The notes below the pieces were generated by a model. That model was not told where the DNA came from. It saw only the letters and a program-made list of their open reading frames with translations, and ran no database searches. Shown piece after piece: positions 43,817-64,000 of a stretch of 64,000 bases of DNA. Position 1 is the stretch's first letter, and each line of letters begins with the position of its first letter. The stretch comes from Merluccius polli. Taxonomy: Eukaryota > Chordata > Actinopteri > Gadiformes > Merlucciidae. The stretch is taken from the NCBI GenBank assembly GCA_030340625.1, contig JAOPHQ010002887.1, positions 46,001 through 110,000 on the forward strand, in the 5' to 3' direction. The translations under genes and the position numbers were made by a program.

Positions 43817-44423
43817 TGACTGCTGTAGTTTTTTTTTCCATAATGGGCTGAGAAGAGGGCATACAGTGCTGTAATTTCACCCACACTCACGGCACATCTC
43901 TATCATGGTCAGCGTCGTCGCGGGTGGATTCCGATTGCAGGCACGAGGTTAATGTAAATACTGCACTGTAGACACAGGACATGTTGGATGTATTACCCGC
44001 TGTATCAACCACCACAGCCAGTCCAGGAATACTGCAAGGCCACACTGGGCTGGAATTACACAAAGCTAAAGACAACGGTCCGGGAAAAGTCTCCAGCAAA
44101 GACAGCGGTGTCTTGACTTCTGTGTGTCAGTGTAAGGAAACACTCTCTCCTCCCAGAGGTCTTCACCAGAGAGTGAGTCAAGTGTCTTTGTTCAGAGTGG
44201 TAAGAGTTTGTAAGATGCTTCTTTTTTCTTCTTTTAAAATAAATAAACATGGAAAGGAAACAAGGTCCCGGCTGGCTGTGTGGTCAAGTCCGCCTTCACG
44301 GAGAGGATGTCGCCCTGGTGCGTCCGTCAACCTCATCCCCGACCCCATGTCCAATTACAGGAGGAGCTAAAAGAGAGCCAGGGTGCGATGCTGCTGCTGC
44401 TGCTGCTGCACGGCCATAGTTCA

Positions 44424-46537
44424 TCATCTCACACGCAGCCGTGACATCATCCACTCGAGGCCCAGGCACAACCTGCAGGTGAGGGAGGAATGGGGATGAC
44501 ATGGGACGTGCAGAGGGACAGAAGAGACATGGCATGACTTCCTTTTTACTTTTTACAAGACATTCAAGTTTTGAGGACACTTGCTGTGAGCGCTGTACCC
44601 ACCCCTCCCCGGTTAGGGCGCAGCAGGCCTGGATGTGCCACTGGTGGTCTTTGACAGAGGTAAGCAGGAGGCTCTGGGAGATCTCGGCCACAGACATGCA
44701 GCCCTTTACATCCTGCTTGTTGGCGAAGATGAGCAGCCCGGCCTTTTTCAGGTCCTGGAGTGGAGATTAGGGGTGAATGATAACTCACTAGCACCAGTAA
44801 AGAGTCTGAAAACAGGACTATATATACACATCTGTGTGGAAGGAATATACTACAGGAACGTCCCTTCAAAATCACATTGTATACAGGGTGTGGATTGGAC
44901 GCTCATGATTGTGTCAACAATGACACTTAATTATTCATTTCCAACTTGTTTGACATCAACTTACTTCATGTGCAAGCATTCTGTAAAGCTCTTCTTTCGT
45001 CACTGAGATCCTCTCTCTGTCTGTGCTGTCCACCACCACAATCACAAACTGACCCAAAAAAAAAGGGGGGGAAAAATGATTGAATGGCAATTCAAAAAAC
45101 GTGTTCAATTACTATGGGTCTTCATGAGGTTGAGGAATGCAGTTAGGGTAAACAATACAATTTACGTAATAAAAAAAACGATTATACATTTCATTTGCAT
45201 GAACCATCTCTCGGCCTCCCTGCTGGTGGTCCTACCTCCGTGTTTGTGTAGTACGTGTTCCAGGATGACCTCAGTGACTCCTGCCCTCCGATGTCCCACA
45301 TCAGAAAGTGAGTATTGTTGACCACAATCTCCTCCACATTGCTTCCTATTGTAGGAGAGGTGTGCACCACCTCGTTCATAGAACTGCAGAGTAACACATT
45401 AAGTTGTGTCAGATAATTACATAACAGACAGGACCCTTTCAAATCCCAATCATCAGCAATGCTGAATATTTGCATCTGCTCATGTGAACATTGCATAAAG
45501 GCAATCCATAGAAAGAGATGAATGTCTACTTACAACTGGTAAAGAATGGTGGTCTTCCCGGCATTATCGAGGCCCACGATTATAACCTTGTGCTCTGAAA
45601 GAGAGAAATACAGCGACGTTCAGAGAACAAAGGGCAGAAGGTGGCAGTGACCGATGTTGAGTCAGCCCCAGAAGAGGAGCTGATGTGTGACTGCCACCCA
45701 ATCGCAGTCTTCCTTCCTCAAAAAGGTCTCCAGATGTGGAGGGCAGCCAATTCACCCATTCACCCACCTCTACTTTTAGTCAGGCGCTGGGAAAAGAGCA
45801 CTGTCTCACAATGTGCTGACAGTGTTTCACATAATGATGCTTGTTGCATGGTGCACACAGTTTCATTGCCCCATTTTTGTTAGCCAAAGCGAGGGAATTG
45901 TGGTTTCCCACATGCATTGGTTTGGAAAGTGACTAGGGAGTTTGCTGATGTAATACTCTATGACTAGTTGTGGCTATGGGTTGTGGGTTTCTATATATTG
46001 TATGTTTCGAATTGTTTTTGTGGTGAATCTGGCAATGTTGAATAACCTCCAGCTGCAAGCGAACAATGGTGAGACGCTGCACAATGGGATTCTCAGTGTG
46101 GCTCATTTTGTAACCTACCTACCTAATGCAAACAAACAGTACTAAATGCTCTTTTGACATCTAGACTCAGACTTACCATTCCTAAGGTCAAGAGAGTGTG
46201 ACAAGAAACCGTAGGCAAAGAAAAACTAACAGAGAAAAAGAAAATTATATTATCTTATGATAAAGAATAAGGCTGGTTATTCGACATCATAAATGCAAAC
46301 ATAAAAAATGTAAAGTATAGTCTGGAGATACATTTCAGACAAAAATGCAGGCTCTTTCTCCCTTCAAATGCAACCAAAACCAAAAGTGCACACAGTTCCC
46401 ACTAACCATTGGTCTACACAGATAAGTGTTGCGCACACAGACTGCATAAAATAGGTTGCACCAGACAAAGAAAACCTGCAGACACAGCAAGCACAGCTGC
46501 TGTGGTGGCCTCCGTTGCAGCCAGATATTTTCTAACT

Positions 46538-46590
<53 letters not shown>

Positions 46591-47399
46591 CCTTAAACAC
46601 AACAATATCTGTGATGTATGTTTCAATGCGCTTGGTGGCAGGCCCCCCCCCCCCATGTAACTCTGCCAATGTGAAAATAGGTTGTATTTGCAAAAAATGC
46701 ATTGGACGAAAATAGACTCAAGGAAGTGAAAGCAGACTGGTTCAGGCACCAGCTTCACCACCATTGGGCTTTCGGCCTCATAAAAAAAAACACAAAAGCT
46801 ATACAAAAAATAAAATGTACCCCGGTCTATAGTCTAAACCATGTTACAAGGTATATTAATTATATATTCATAATGTTTCTAAACTATGCGTGCATAAGCA
46901 GTAGAGGTTTGTTGGTGCTGCCATAAGATGCGTGGCAGACCAGTACTGCTGTACTTTTGCTTTCTATTGCGCGCCATAACCTCACAGTGGGACAAAATGA
47001 CTGGACCAATCCCCGGTAATTAAAGCCTAATTAATTAACGATTGTCCAAGGACGTGTCCCAATTGCACGGTCATCAGGGCAGGCCTCAAGTCCTCGGGTA
47101 TTTACGACATAACAGCTACTGACCAGAAAGAAAAAATCCCTTTCAACACCTGGTGCAACGGTGGAAAGTGAAAGCACATTAAAAAACACACACGTGATCA
47201 CCTGAGGCCTACATATAATGTGGGTCGTGGGGTCGTGAAAACCTGACGAATCAATAAGGCCCAACATACAGGGGGGGGGGGGGGGTAGTTTGAACTGCTG
47301 ATGTGGGTCGCTGACCGACCGACACCATCATCCACCATCACTCCATCCTCTCTTCGTAGCAGGAGGCGTGGGAGCAGACTGGCCCGGATAATAAAGGTC

Positions 47400-47496
<97 letters not shown>

Positions 47497-47542
47497 GTGA
47501 GTGAGTGAGTGAGTGAGTGAGTGAGTGAGTGAGTGAGTGAGT

Positions 47543-47629
<87 letters not shown>

Positions 47630-48118
47630 CACTTGGTGGCTCCTGATCCCGCAGGACTCGGGTTACAACTGGGTCCACACACACACACACACTGACCTAT
47701 CCGTTTACCGGATCAGTAACACGGGACGACGACGTCCCGTATGATGTCGAACTTTGAGTCGGGTCCACAACCCAAGTCCCCACCCCTTGTGCACACGGGA
47801 CCAGTACCTGTAATGTAATGTAATGGGCCTGAGCAGGAGGGGGACCACACGGGGACAGGACGGGTCCACCTGTCAGGACATGCCATAGTCCACGGAAAGA
47901 GGGCTCAAAATCATTCAGAAAGCGACATTCCGGGGACCTGCCCCCCCCCCATTGATGCTCATGGCGGCCCTGTGCCGTCCGGGACGAGACGAGGGCCTCC
48001 TCCCCGGGCCTGCGGGTCGTGGACACACGGACACACAGACAGATAGACAGACACACACACACATAGTCTTACCTTGGTGATTAAAAAGCCTAAAAAGTTT
48101 GGTGAAGAGTATCCCCAT
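44424..48118 (-). CDS. arl5a: ADP-ribosylation factor-like protein 5A, complete
   Basis: A small GTPase of the ARF/ARL family that works at the trans-Golgi, recruiting the GARP tether for endosome-to-Golgi traffic. Coding exons: 48073-48118, 45534-45594, 45236-45383, 44965-45048, 44603-44754, 44424-44472. They total 540 bp, 179 residues plus stop, the same length as human ARL5A. Visible features are Gly2 for N-myristoylation (MGILFTKLFR), the P-loop GLDNAGKT at 23-30, switch I around PTIGSNVEE (46-54), WDIGGQ at 65-70 and NKQD at 125-128. All splice joins are GT/AG with consistent phases. The C-terminus ends ...GLEWMMSRLRVR. Its position between neb and cacnb4 on the same strand supports arl5a rather than arl5b or arl5c. 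Intron 1 is about 2.5 kb and repeat-rich. Confidence 0.97.
46541..46587. repeat. (CAG)n trinucleotide repeat
   Basis: About 15 uninterrupted CAG units on the plus strand, CTG in the arl5a transcript, within intron 1. A shorter GCT run (about 7 units, CAG in the transcript) lies in the arl5a 3'UTR at 44389-44410. Confidence 0.97.
47399..47625. repeat. compound GT / GA / GAGT / GA microsatellite
   Basis: A GT run is followed by (GA)n, then about 14 units of GAGT (47491-47548), then (GA)n to 47624. It is in arl5a intron 1, CT-rich in the transcript. The long Leu/Ser open frames over it are artefacts. Confidence 0.97.
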
Positions 48119-48460
48119 GGCTGGGGGTCGAGGAAAGAGCCGTTGGACGCGGGTCCCAGACGTTAGCTAGCTGCGGAACGGCTAGCTAGCTAACTCCTAG
48201 CTTCACTACACCGTAATGAAACACAGCAGCAGCGGCGGCGGCGAGGAAACGGTTCCTCTCGGCGAATTCGCCATGTTTATATATTTTTTTTTTACAACAA
48301 AACAAAAAAAGGTACACCGTCCAAAAAAAACGTCAACGTTGTTTAATGGGAGAGAGCTGCGCTGAAAATGACGTTGCCGTAGAGCCCGTGATGACGCGCT
48401 GCCTTCTGGGCGAGATCAGCTGGCGCGCGCTCCCGTTGGCGCAGCTGTCAAACCCAACCG

Positions 48461-48532
48461 GCGCATGCGCGGTACGGGATGGGCGGTGTCTCGCTCGCGC
48501 ACGCTGCACGCTGAAGAGGTCACGCATGCGCA
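48461..48532. promoter_or_regulatory. arl5a: NRF1-like palindromes upstream of arl5a
   Basis: GCGCATGCGC at 48461-48470 and CGCATGCGCA at 48523-48532 fit the NRF1 consensus. They lie 340-415 bp upstream of the arl5a ATG in a CpG-rich stretch (about 48350-48540), typical of housekeeping promoters. The transcription start itself is not visible. Confidence 0.55.
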
Positions 48533-48737
48533 CGTACGTTGATGTTATGTTATAGTTGATGTTATAATAGGGGCCCTCTACGGCGATATGGCCGCGCAGC
48601 ACACACACCAACGAGGATGACCGCATCATAAACAGCATTTTAATGCGTGTGGAGTTAGTGTAGTGTGATCTATATCTCTACATACTATAGCTGGGCAAAA
48701 GCTCTGAGGGCCGGACCCAACCAGCTATCCCATGTGC

Positions 48738-48763
48738 TCTCCCTCTCTGTCTCTGTCTCTGTC

Positions 48764-48839
<76 letters not shown>

Positions 48840-48865
48840 TCTCTGTCGCACACACACACACACAT
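48738..48865. repeat. (CT)n-(CA)n microsatellite
   Basis: A CT run of about 90 bp is followed by CA runs, between arl5a and cacnb4. Confidence 0.97.
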
Positions 48866-49129
48866 AGAAACCTGTTTTGCTGGCAGCACAATAAAGTTGC
48901 CCCTTAGGTCCAATTGTGCAACAATTATGAAATAAAAAAAATCCACATATTTTCCCATCAAACTCCTGTCGAAAGATATGTGCTCCAAATAAGTTATGAG
49001 TTTATAAAAAAAAGATACATTTGAAATATTCACTTTGGCGCAAGACTAACATACAATATTGCCTTTTTAGAAAATGTACTTGAAGATTTAACATATAGAT
49101 TTCCTGTCTGATATTTTTCATAATTCATA

Positions 49130-49215
49130 TTTTGCATGGGGGCTTGGGGGGCCGGAAAAAAAGCATTGGGGGGCCGGATACGTCCCAGGGGCCGCTAATT
49201 GATGACCCCTGCTGT
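49130..49215. mobile_element. hAT-type element end fragment
   Basis: The sequence GGGGGGCCGGATACGTCCC followed by CTAATTGATGACCCCTG resembles the reverse complement of the ends of hAT-derived repeats that begin CAGGGGTCATCAA. Only this end is visible, so the call is tentative. Confidence 0.45.
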
Positions 49216-49346
49216 AGAGTGTGTGCATGTGTGTGTGTGTGCGTATGTGTGTGTGTGTGTGTGAGTGTGTGTGTGTGTGCATGTGTGTCTGTGTGTGTGT
49301 GCGTGTGTGTGTGTGTGAGTGTGTGTGTGTGTGTGTGTGTGAGTGT
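49216..49346. repeat. (GT)n microsatellite
   Basis: An imperfect GT tract of about 130 bp, directly beside the hAT-type fragment. Confidence 0.95.
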
Positions 49347-51576
49347 AGGCAATTCTAAACAAGATGAAAATGACAGCGATTCAAGAGCAGATCAGGGCAG
49401 TTTATTCCATTACAACTGTAAAATGACAACACGCAAAAAACATACTTCTAATCATGGCATCATTCACTCACAGGCAGTATTCAAATATGTTGGGACCATT
49501 GCTTGCACTCCAGTTTGCTTAAAACAACAACAATAGCTACGTTATGCAGGATAAATCTGAACTTCAGTCTCAAAATCGGTCGTTGTAGAATCACTGGCAC
49601 ACAGAGACCCATTTTGTTTATACTTTTTTAAAAAAGGAGACCAAGTATTAGATGACAAGATATAAGATATTTCATTCAAGGCTAACATTTCTTTCTATTT
49701 AATCAGTTGAGAACATTTACATTAAATCACCTGATTCAAAATGCAGGGGACTGCTCGCATTTCCATGAACGCAGCAATTCAAATTCAGAAGACAATGGGG
49801 GGAGAAAGATGCAACGCACACACACTGGCCTAAGTGCTTCCTCATGGCTTCTCATGTAGGAGTATCAGTCTCTGTTCAAACAAAGAACAATGAAACATAG
49901 TTCAAATGATTACTTTTAAAGACGTGAACGAAGCAAAAATGTTCCATAGCTACTCAAGTAAGGAATATATACAAAAATGTAAATAAAAAAACAGACGATA
50001 AGGCTTAATCATAAAGTATGATCGGGAAGAATTACTTTTTGTGAGCAGCCGTTGGAAGACGAATTTAGGAGAGAGATGAACGATAAGTGTGAGTTTCATG
50101 TACCAAAACCTGACGCTATAGTACACATGGTATCCAGCATGGAAGTCATTTGTTATTTGTATCCAGTTCCTAAATACAGATACCAGTCACATGCTTAAAA
50201 CAAAAGGCCACATAACAGATAGCGGTACTATCCTAATGCATGGCCTATATGCGGAGAAACACGGTGGCTCAACCATTCTAGTAGATACCTGGGCTGAGTG
50301 TAGCCCTTCCCTACGGTTACGACTTTGGTCACAATCCAGTAGAAACTCCGGTAGAAAAAAAAAACAAAACCCCGACACTTCCACCCAAACCGGACCGTAC
50401 TGTCAGAAAATATCGACAACTATTTTAACTTAAGGCCATGCAGCTGTCAGCATTACAAGTAATGCCACGGCAGCATCCATATCCCCCCCTATTTAAGATC
50501 CACCGGTACATATGCTACATCGTCGTCATTCCTCATCCACGTGTTTTTAAATCTGATTTGCTTTTTTCCGTCTCGGGAGGATGAAGGCCTCCGTTTTGCA
50601 TTTTGTGGCAGCTATCCGGACCTGGCTAATGGTTCAAAATGGCACTGAGTGATCCATCTGAGAAAGCATAGCTCTATTATAGGCAGCTAGACCCCCGACC
50701 CCCCCACCCGCAAACCCCTGACCCCCCCCCCGGTAAAAAGAAAACCATATCACTTCGAAGTAAGACTTGTAAAACACGTTGCCTTTTTTTTTAGTTTTTT
50801 TTTCTTTAATGAAGGCTTTCACGGGATCGAATACACTCACATCCAAGACAATAGCAAACAGAAGAAGGAGCTTAATCATTGACGATGCATTTGCGCTCTC
50901 TGCTTTCTACCAGAAACGTGCAAACAGGGGTTTTTCAAATATTTTTTTGTGTGTGTGTGTGTGGTCGATAATCCACCACCGGATGCATGGTGCTTCTCTG
51001 ACACTGGCTGCTGGAGAGTCAGGCGCCGGACGGTCCGTGTGACCGTCCCACCTGCATGCTACAGGAACAGCCCCCCGGATAGGCAGCGGTTAGGGTCCGC
51101 GAGGGGGGGGGCCCACTAGGTCAGGACGCTGTCTAGTGCATGTTTTTAGTTTCTGTCACAATACACTTCATGTGGATGTATTTAAATGTGGCACACTTGA
51201 GACCCCGCCGACAAAACCCTGCACCCTGCACAAGGGTCTTTTCAGGTGCGTGACACTCCCACGGTTGGACATATAATCAAGAAATAAATTGCCGACCTGA
51301 AAATCGGTTCTGGGTTTAAATGCGCCGGGGGGTGAAGGAAGTGTCGTCCGTAACGGAAAGTCCTTCGATATAAAACCGGAACCGGATGAGAGTAGCGGTC
51401 AGTGTTTCATCGCTATTACAGCATTACAGCGTTTACAGCCGCCTCATCTGTTTGCTTCACAGGTACGTGTGTTTTACGAGAGAGAGAACAAAAAAACGGC
51501 GCCTTTTCGTTAGGGGGGGGGGGGTGGCTGTGTGTGTGTGTGGGGGGGGGGGGGGTCAAGTCGGGGACGGCTCAGA
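49347..51576. other. cacnb4: cacnb4 3' flank, probably part 3'UTR
   Basis: Mostly unique-looking sequence downstream of the cacnb4 stop, with G runs at 51514-51523 and 51542-51555. A minus-strand AATAAA lies at about 49397-49402; if it is used, the 3'UTR would be about 2.2 kb. No other gene recognised. Confidence 0.4.
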
Positions 51577-60317
<8,741 letters not shown>

Positions 60318-60953
60318 CTGCAGGTTGCAGTGGAGAGGAGGATACACACACACACACACACAACGTTAGGGATGGAAATAGCATGTGACCAGCAGCAGGG
60401 TGAAACATGTTCATGCGCTGGTTCTAACCAATGTGAGGATAACCACCACCCCCCCCCCCCCTGTTTCTCTGAATGTGATTCAGATTCAAATGGCTCATTT
60501 CCACCAAACACTTTGGGTGTAGTACCCTTGAAAGCGTTACCTAACCAGTGCCAACCTGCGCCTAACGCTAAATCTGTTTTGCGTTTCCACCACATAACAG
60601 CTACCCTAAAACGAAGGCGGGGGTTCATAGCCACGTAACTATCGTGACGTAACATTCAACGCGACAGGAACACAACAACACAATGGAGGACGTTGAACGT
60701 TTCGACAAGCCGGGTATTCCCAAGGAACAGAGCGTCATCGTAACCATATGTAAGACATGTAACGCAATACAATGTCAACTAGTGGAACAGCTTAAGGTTG
60801 GACGAGTATTCAGATCCCGCTGTAAGCTGACTTTGAGTATATTGGGACCGAAACAGCAGCAAGCGATACAAGGAGTTATGTAAGACTGTGGTTCTATAAA
60901 GCGCTGTGATGGAGCGGATAAGTGAATGGGAGATCTCAGAGTACCAGGTGCAT

Positions 60954-60996
<43 letters not shown>

Positions 60997-61003
60997 GAGT
61001 GCA

Positions 61004-61034
<31 letters not shown>

Positions 61035-61976
61035 AGGTGTGTGTGTGTGCATGTGTGTGTTTGTATGTGTGTGTTCTTGTGTGTGTGTGTACAATACATG
61101 TATGTATGTGTGTGTGTACGTGCGTGCGTGTGTGTGTGTGTGTGTGTGCGTGCGTGTGTGTGTGTGCGTGTGCATACGCGTGTATGAGCGTGAATGTGTG
61201 CGTATGACAGCGCGTGTGCGCGTGTCTGTGGGTGTGTGTGCGCATATGACCGTGCATGTATGTGTGTGTGTACATGTGAGCGTGCATGTATGCGTGTATC
61301 TCTCTGCACGTGTGTGTATCTCGCTGTGCGTGTGGGTGTGTGCTCGAGTGTGTGCGTGAGTTGTATCTCTCTCTCCCTCCATACAGGATCAAAGCCGGCC
61401 TGATTAAAGTTGGCCATCCGCCTGGCTGCGTTCAAAAAGACGGAAATGTTTTGTAGTTTATTTTCTCCCCCGGTCTCTCTATGTCTCTTTATCGGTACAA
61501 AACTAAGCCTATTAACATGACCGAAATAGAAACTGTTAAGTGCGATTGAGGACTGAATTTAGTGCAGCCACAAAACCAAGGCAGTGGGTACATTGGTTTC
61601 CCCCAACAACGTGAAGGACGTATCCATTCTTCCACACTCATCCTATACTATAGGCACTGGGAAGCTAAAGCTATTTTTTATTTCAATCAATTGGCTATAA
61701 TAACTGTGTATTAAGATCCGAATCACGATGATGAAGGATAACGCACCGTTTGACTAGAAGATGATGATAACCTGACGACAACTAGAAGCAGAATAAAACT
61801 AAAAAGGAGAGTAAAGTCACAACAGGCCTGTTAACAAACGATTTAGTCTTTAGAGTATTGCGTGTTGAGTATTGCGTGTTGATGTTACATTGGACAAGAC
61901 CCTGTATGTATGCATGTTTCTTCTCTGGCACACACACATGCAAGCACACACACACGCACATGCACATGCATGCACA

Positions 61977-62008
<32 letters not shown>

Positions 62009-64000
62009 GATGGGTGTGGGCCTCAGGATGAAGAAGTCTCATACCATCACTATCACAAGATAGATAGTCTTCGCTCTCTCTCACTCGCACGCTCGCTCAC
62101 TCACACGCTCACCCTCAACCCTTTCCTCGGCGGAAACAGACATACGGACGGACAGAGAGGCCGACGGTTAAAAGAGAACGACCGAGAGGAGAACACACCC
62201 ATGATGGTGAATCACACCGAATAATCACAGCGTAGGATATTGTCACAGCTAAGAGAGGGCACACTCTCTCGGTGCAGAATGTGTTGTTTTTGCTGTTCGC
62301 CACACAGCGTTGAACAAGCTTGCTTACCCAGCCTGGCTGACGTGAGGGGGTGGACTTGGAGGGGGGCTAAGGGGACTCTATTTTGGGTCCCCTGACAACG
62401 GTGGCTTGGAGACATCTGCAACGATGATCCCAGCCCCTTATACACCGCATGCAGCAAAGACCTCCAGCAACCTCCCAGGAGGGGCCGGCGGGGGCCACAG
62501 AGGAGAGCCTGGGCACCGGTTCACTGGTCGCATGGTGAATGTGAGGCAAGACACAAAACAGTCGGGTGTATGGTAGTCTCTGCACGCCCACCTTGTTCAG
62601 TTCAACCATGGAGTCGTTGTTGTTTAATCCCATACTACACTGCATAAAAGTGGACACTGAGAGCGGAAAAAGCTCGGTAATAATCGAAATGCGGTAGTGG
62701 TGCCCACCTGATTGAAACATGGCATTGGCCACTAGATTTAAACACTATAATGCGATCAGATCAGTGTTTCACACAGGGCCCCAGAACCACTCGTCATGGC
62801 TGCTGTCACAACTGACATCATCCATGTCGGTTGCTACCACAACCGACATCGATATCCTTCATGATTGCCCATAACTCACTCTTATGTCGTCAGCACCGTT
62901 GGGGCACTTGTCTTTATCGGTCCGACGGACTGCCTTTATTTAGGGACGGCCTTTAAACTGTTTTACTATCTTCCCGCTGACGCACATCATGATAGATGGG
63001 AAACTGGGTCAGTGAGTGACAGACCGAACAACGCACAGAGTTCGGTGGTGTCATATTTCTGTGTGTACCAGCAATTAATGATGCGGGTTTGCGTACCTGC
63101 TCTCAAACAATGAAAAACCTCGGTGGTAGCTATCAATAACATTTCCGGCAAGACGGAAGTACTTTAAAACTGGCCGCGTTCAAAGCCTGAACGCTTTGGT
63201 TTAAAATCATATGCTTTGGTACAGTCGCCCCCTAAAAAAGAATGATATATAAAACATAACTATGGGATCATATGATGGACGGTCATACTAATGATCTCCG
63301 ATGTGAACCTCTGGGCTCTGCTGTGAGTGTACTTTAAGTGTTAGCAGTGGTCCGGTGGTTTACCGTGACACCAAATGTATCAGCTGAGGTAGCGGCGCAG
63401 TGGGCCCCGCTCTCCTCTCCTGCACATGCTCGTTGGTTGTGGAAGGGGGGGGGGGGGGGGGGGGGGGGGGCGAGAGGGGGGGGATGACATCACGGTGAAA
63501 TTAAACTGATTTGTATGTAGCATCAGTCAATACCCGGGTACCTCAGACGTTCATTAAGTGATATGTCAATGTACATCGTCATCCCAAGTGTGACATTAAA
63601 CTGTCGACTCGTCTTATGGGGTTACATTAACCTTCAACAGCCACCCCCCCCCCCCCCCCCCCCCCCCCACCCCCCCATGTGTCAAAAAGCTTGTCCCTTT
63701 TTTTCACGTAACATTCAGTCATTCGGGGGCCCCCACTGAGCGGCCCTCTGTAAACACTGTAGCATCCTTTCTCTAGGCTGTAATGTACAGTAACTCTATA
63801 CTGTGTACACACACACACACACACACACACGTGCCAGGGCTAATCCCGCATGTCACGCCTCCATTTTGCCAGGCAGCCAGCTGGTCCGCATCCCCCTGCC
63901 TGTGCTGTGGATTCAGCCAATCAGGAGGAGCCGAAAGTGGACCTGGGCACAAATGTTTACCTAACAGATGACGGCACAGCCTGTCGTCTCAGCTACTGTC
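60318..64000. other. cacnb4 5' intron
   Basis: No upstream cacnb4 exon recognised, so the first exon is beyond the window. Contents are a CA run (60344-60361), a long GT/CA-rich tract (60960-61360), a CA tract (61930-62010), a G run (63445-63470), a C run (63644-63668) and a CA run (63808-63830). The stretch 60470-60700 has TTTCCACC-type motifs found in fish DNA transposons, but its ends are not clear. Confidence 0.6.
60960..61360. repeat. long imperfect (GT)n tract
   Basis: About 400 bp dominated by GT/GC alternation with GTAT and GCAT interruptions; potentially Z-DNA forming. The His/Thr-rich and Val/Cys-rich frames over it are artefacts. Confidence 0.95.

Larger units (their letters stand above)
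45595..48072. other. arl5a: arl5a intron 1
   Basis: A 2.5-kb intron. Contents seen are a CAG/CTG run, a compound GA/GAGT tract and a G run (47272-47286). No exon or RNA gene was recognised. Confidence 0.7.

Noticed and set aside
46409..46660. Plus-strand frame with a glutamine run
   Set aside because: The run is the intronic CAG microsatellite; no conserved sequence flanks it and it is antisense to arl5a.
47198..47690. Open frames of 116-144 codons rich in Ser/Leu
   Set aside because: They are translations of the GA/GAGT microsatellite in arl5a intron 1.
60683..60883. 66-codon plus-strand frame starting MEDVERFDKPG
   Set aside because: No recognisable domain and no supporting splice sites; it lies beside sequence that looks like a DNA-transposon remnant in a cacnb4 intron.
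60775..61435. 200-residue His/Thr-rich frames
   Set aside because: They come from the long GT/CA tract.

Overview
This is vertebrate nuclear DNA, most probably from a ray-finned fish. The evidence is short introns, dense dinucleotide microsatellites, fish-type non-autonomous DNA transposons and three recognisable vertebrate genes. All three genes lie on the minus strand in the order cacnb4 - arl5a - neb (transcription runs right to left), the same neighbourhood as human 2q23 (NEB-ARL5A-CACNB4). No prokaryotic, viral or organellar gene content was seen.

Region 1 (about 56-39,215) is neb, which encodes nebulin, the giant thin-filament protein of skeletal muscle. I resolved 106 coding exons, from the ATG at 37908 to an exon ending at 56. 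The 3' end (remaining modules, Ser-rich region, SH3) is beyond the left edge. Every resolved exon starts and ends in phase 0, and together they encode about 5,160 residues, or roughly 145 modules of about 35 residues. The middle is a run of seven-module super-repeats encoded by a recurring four-exon cassette (312 + 204/207 + 105 + 108 bp). Two stretches are recent tandem duplications with near-identical introns (14,362-18,155 and about 19,050-21,845). Two exons carry an apparent single-base insertion, and two introns use GC donors. A TATA-containing non-coding first exon is proposed near 39,046-39,180.

Region 2 (39,550-43,800) is intergenic and rich in mobile elements. It holds decayed Ty3/gypsy pol pieces, an inverted pair of interspersed repeats, and a small hairpin plus direct repeat.

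Region 3 (44,424-48,118) is arl5a, complete in six coding exons (179 residues). It encodes an ARF-family small GTPase of the trans-Golgi. Its promoter side carries two NRF1-like palindromes.

Region 4 (51,577-64,000) is cacnb4, a voltage-gated calcium channel beta subunit. Twelve exons are resolved (468 residues, from just before the SH3 domain to the stop). The first exon or exons lie beyond the right edge. Its introns carry long GA/CT and GT/CA tracts and two small hAT-type elements with clear 8-bp target-site duplications.

The three genes do not form a pathway; their linkage is conserved synteny. Nebulin and the calcium channel beta subunit both act in excitable tissue, but nothing here shows shared regulation.
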